Assembly (NCBI GenBank): GCA_947586835.1
Contig: CANPXT010000007.1
Span: forward strand, 1 to 64,000
DNA length: 64,000 bases
Direction of reading: 5' to 3'
Source: an uncultured Alphaproteobacteria bacterium
Lineage (GTDB): Bacteria > Pseudomonadota > Alphaproteobacteria > CAAHEQ01 > UBA3637
This document shows, piece by piece, positions 63,183 through 64,000 of the stretch. Within the stretch, counting starts at the first letter, position 1, and the number at the start of each line of letters is the position of its first letter. The notes beneath the pieces are model-generated. The model saw nothing but the letters and a program-made list of their open reading frames with translations, was not told the origin of the DNA and did not search any database. A program made the translations under genes and the position numbers.

Positions 63183-64000
63183 ATGGCAATGAATGACAAT
63201 TTCAACCAAAACGAAACCGCACGGGAAACATTGACATCTGCACACGGAGCCATTCAGGCAATCAACACGGCCGATGATTTAAATTCGAATCAATCAAAAA
63301 TCGTCTCAAGTTATCCGATGCCTTCGCCGTCTCCTGCCCGAAAAGAACTGGCCGTTTATAAAACGCTTTCCGAAAAAGAATGGCAACAATATTTTGAATT
63401 AATTGATACAACGCAGTTAAGTCAAGAACAATCCGAACGATTAAAAAACTATTTAAGAGACAGCGCCGAAAAAGAACCTTATTTGCGTCGTTTGGTGCGA
63501 GAAACCATTCAACACGATAAGCCCATTACCGTTTCATCAACGCCCGAAGATTGGGAAAAATTAAAAAATGATAATGCCACAGGAGTTACTGACTGGAAAT
63601 CAAGATATATCAGTTTGTTACCGGAAGTGCTTGTCACACCTGCCATGTTTCATGAAATCCTTCATATCGGTCAAGGTGATGACGGATTGGGGAGTGAACC
63701 GATTTACTATTCGCGTGAAGTGATTCAAAAACAACGTAAACTCATTGAAGCAGAAGCAATGTCTGTTGACTATTTATGCTATTATACTCTTAATGCGGAG
63801 GATACTCTCTCCGATGAGCTTGCATACGGAAAGAATACTTATGAACCTGATTATTTTCGCAAGCTGGTTGAAAAAAACAAAAAAGAACTTCATCAAAATC
63901 AAAAAAATATTCCTGCCGGATTAACCGATGAAGAAAAAGAACTTTGGATTCACACACAAGCCGTTAATCGAGCCATGGGTGCATCGATTCATATTTTAAT
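63183..64000 (+). CDS. Paralogous HExxH protein, tandem copy 2, cut by the window end
   Basis: The frame is open from ATG at 63183 to the window edge, 272 codons seen. The GGAGAAATGATA leader before the start is the same as in copy 1, showing duplication of the whole 5' region. It begins MAMNDNFNQNETARETLTSAHG and has only one N-terminal unit (GAIQAINTADDL). The core is close to copy 1: LSEKEWQQYFELIDTTQLSQEQSERLK, RDSAEKEPYLRRLVRETIQHDKPIT and MFHEILHIGQGDDGLGSE, with the HEILH motif. The TATAAT of copy 1 is replaced by AGTCAA, so it may depend on the first promoter. The C-terminus lies outside the window. Confidence 0.75.
   Translation, partial: MAMNDNFNQNETARETLTSAHGAIQAINTADDLNSNQSKIVSSYPMPSPSPARKELAVYKTLSEKEWQQYFELIDTTQLSQEQSERLKNYLRDSAEKEPYLRRLVRETIQHDKPITVSSTPEDWEKLKNDNATGVTDWKSRYISLLPEVLVTPAMFHEILHIGQGDDGLGSEPIYYSREVIQKQRKLIEAEAMSVDYLCYYTLNAEDTLSDELAYGKNTYEPDYFRKLVEKNKKELHQNQKNIPAGLTDEEKELWIHTQAVNRAMGASIHIL

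Noticed and set aside
58758-64000. The right end as part of a prophage
   Set aside because: Only one recombinase is present; no capsid, terminase, tail or lysis genes are visible.

Overview
The window looks like the chromosome of an AT-rich, host-associated Gram-negative alphaproteobacterium. The evidence is a lipid A and outer-membrane assembly cluster that includes LpxI, an lon/clpX/clpP/tig block, and prepilin-like proteins carrying the GRSMVEM cleavage signature. I remember that signature from uncultured gut alphaproteobacteria, but this placement is an inference.

Layout. 1-1.4 kb: a prepilin-like protein with a long Thr/Pro repeat tail. 1.7-9.0 kb (minus strand): rsfS, obgE, lon, clpX, clpP and tig. 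9.05-9.7 kb: tRNA-Leu(UAG), a strongly structured probable RNA with its own terminator, another terminator and a GNAT remnant. 9.7-12.5 kb: a DUF5665-like membrane protein, a GT4 glycosyltransferase, a lipoprotein and a GST. 12.5-21.8 kb: an envelope operon read cdsA-rseP-bamA-skp-lpxD-fabZ-lpxA-lpxI-lpxB-gst. 22-24 kb: rpsB-tsf, with a structured rpsB leader. 24.2-33.2 kb: two giant surface proteins, a second prepilin-like protein with duplicated Cys-rich lectin-like modules and an autotransporter with Pmp-like repeats. 33.7-40.4 kb: an ankyrin/Sel1 protein, an NlpD-like lipoprotein, a FadL-type porin, a CaCA exchanger and mnmA, with a Pho-box-like array between the porin and exchanger genes. 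40.5-44.8 kb: an operon joining an exported lectin-like protein, a periplasmic arylsulfate sulfotransferase and ATP sulfurylase (cysD, cysN). 45.4-51.1 kb: a MoxR-type AAA+ ATPase, a small protein and a zincin/VWA protein behind a perfect-consensus promoter. 51-58.5 kb: ankyrin protein, VanX-like dipeptidase, two GNATs, GT2, a secreted hydrolase, a CMD/cupin protein and a flavin reductase. 58.7-60.1 kb: a small foreign-looking segment with a serine recombinase, a NUDIX hydrolase and a truncated transketolase. 60.3-64 kb: a WYL regulator and two tandem paralogous HExxH proteins, the second cut by the window edge.

The best candidates for something undescribed are the sulfotransferase/ATP-sulfurylase operon, the AAA+/zincin-VWA operon, the tandem HExxH family, the lectin-like module shared by a prepilin-type and an exported protein, and two RNA structures: one next to tRNA-Leu and one in the rpsB leader. 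Most housekeeping identifications rest on clear family motifs. Functions of the accessory systems are inferred.
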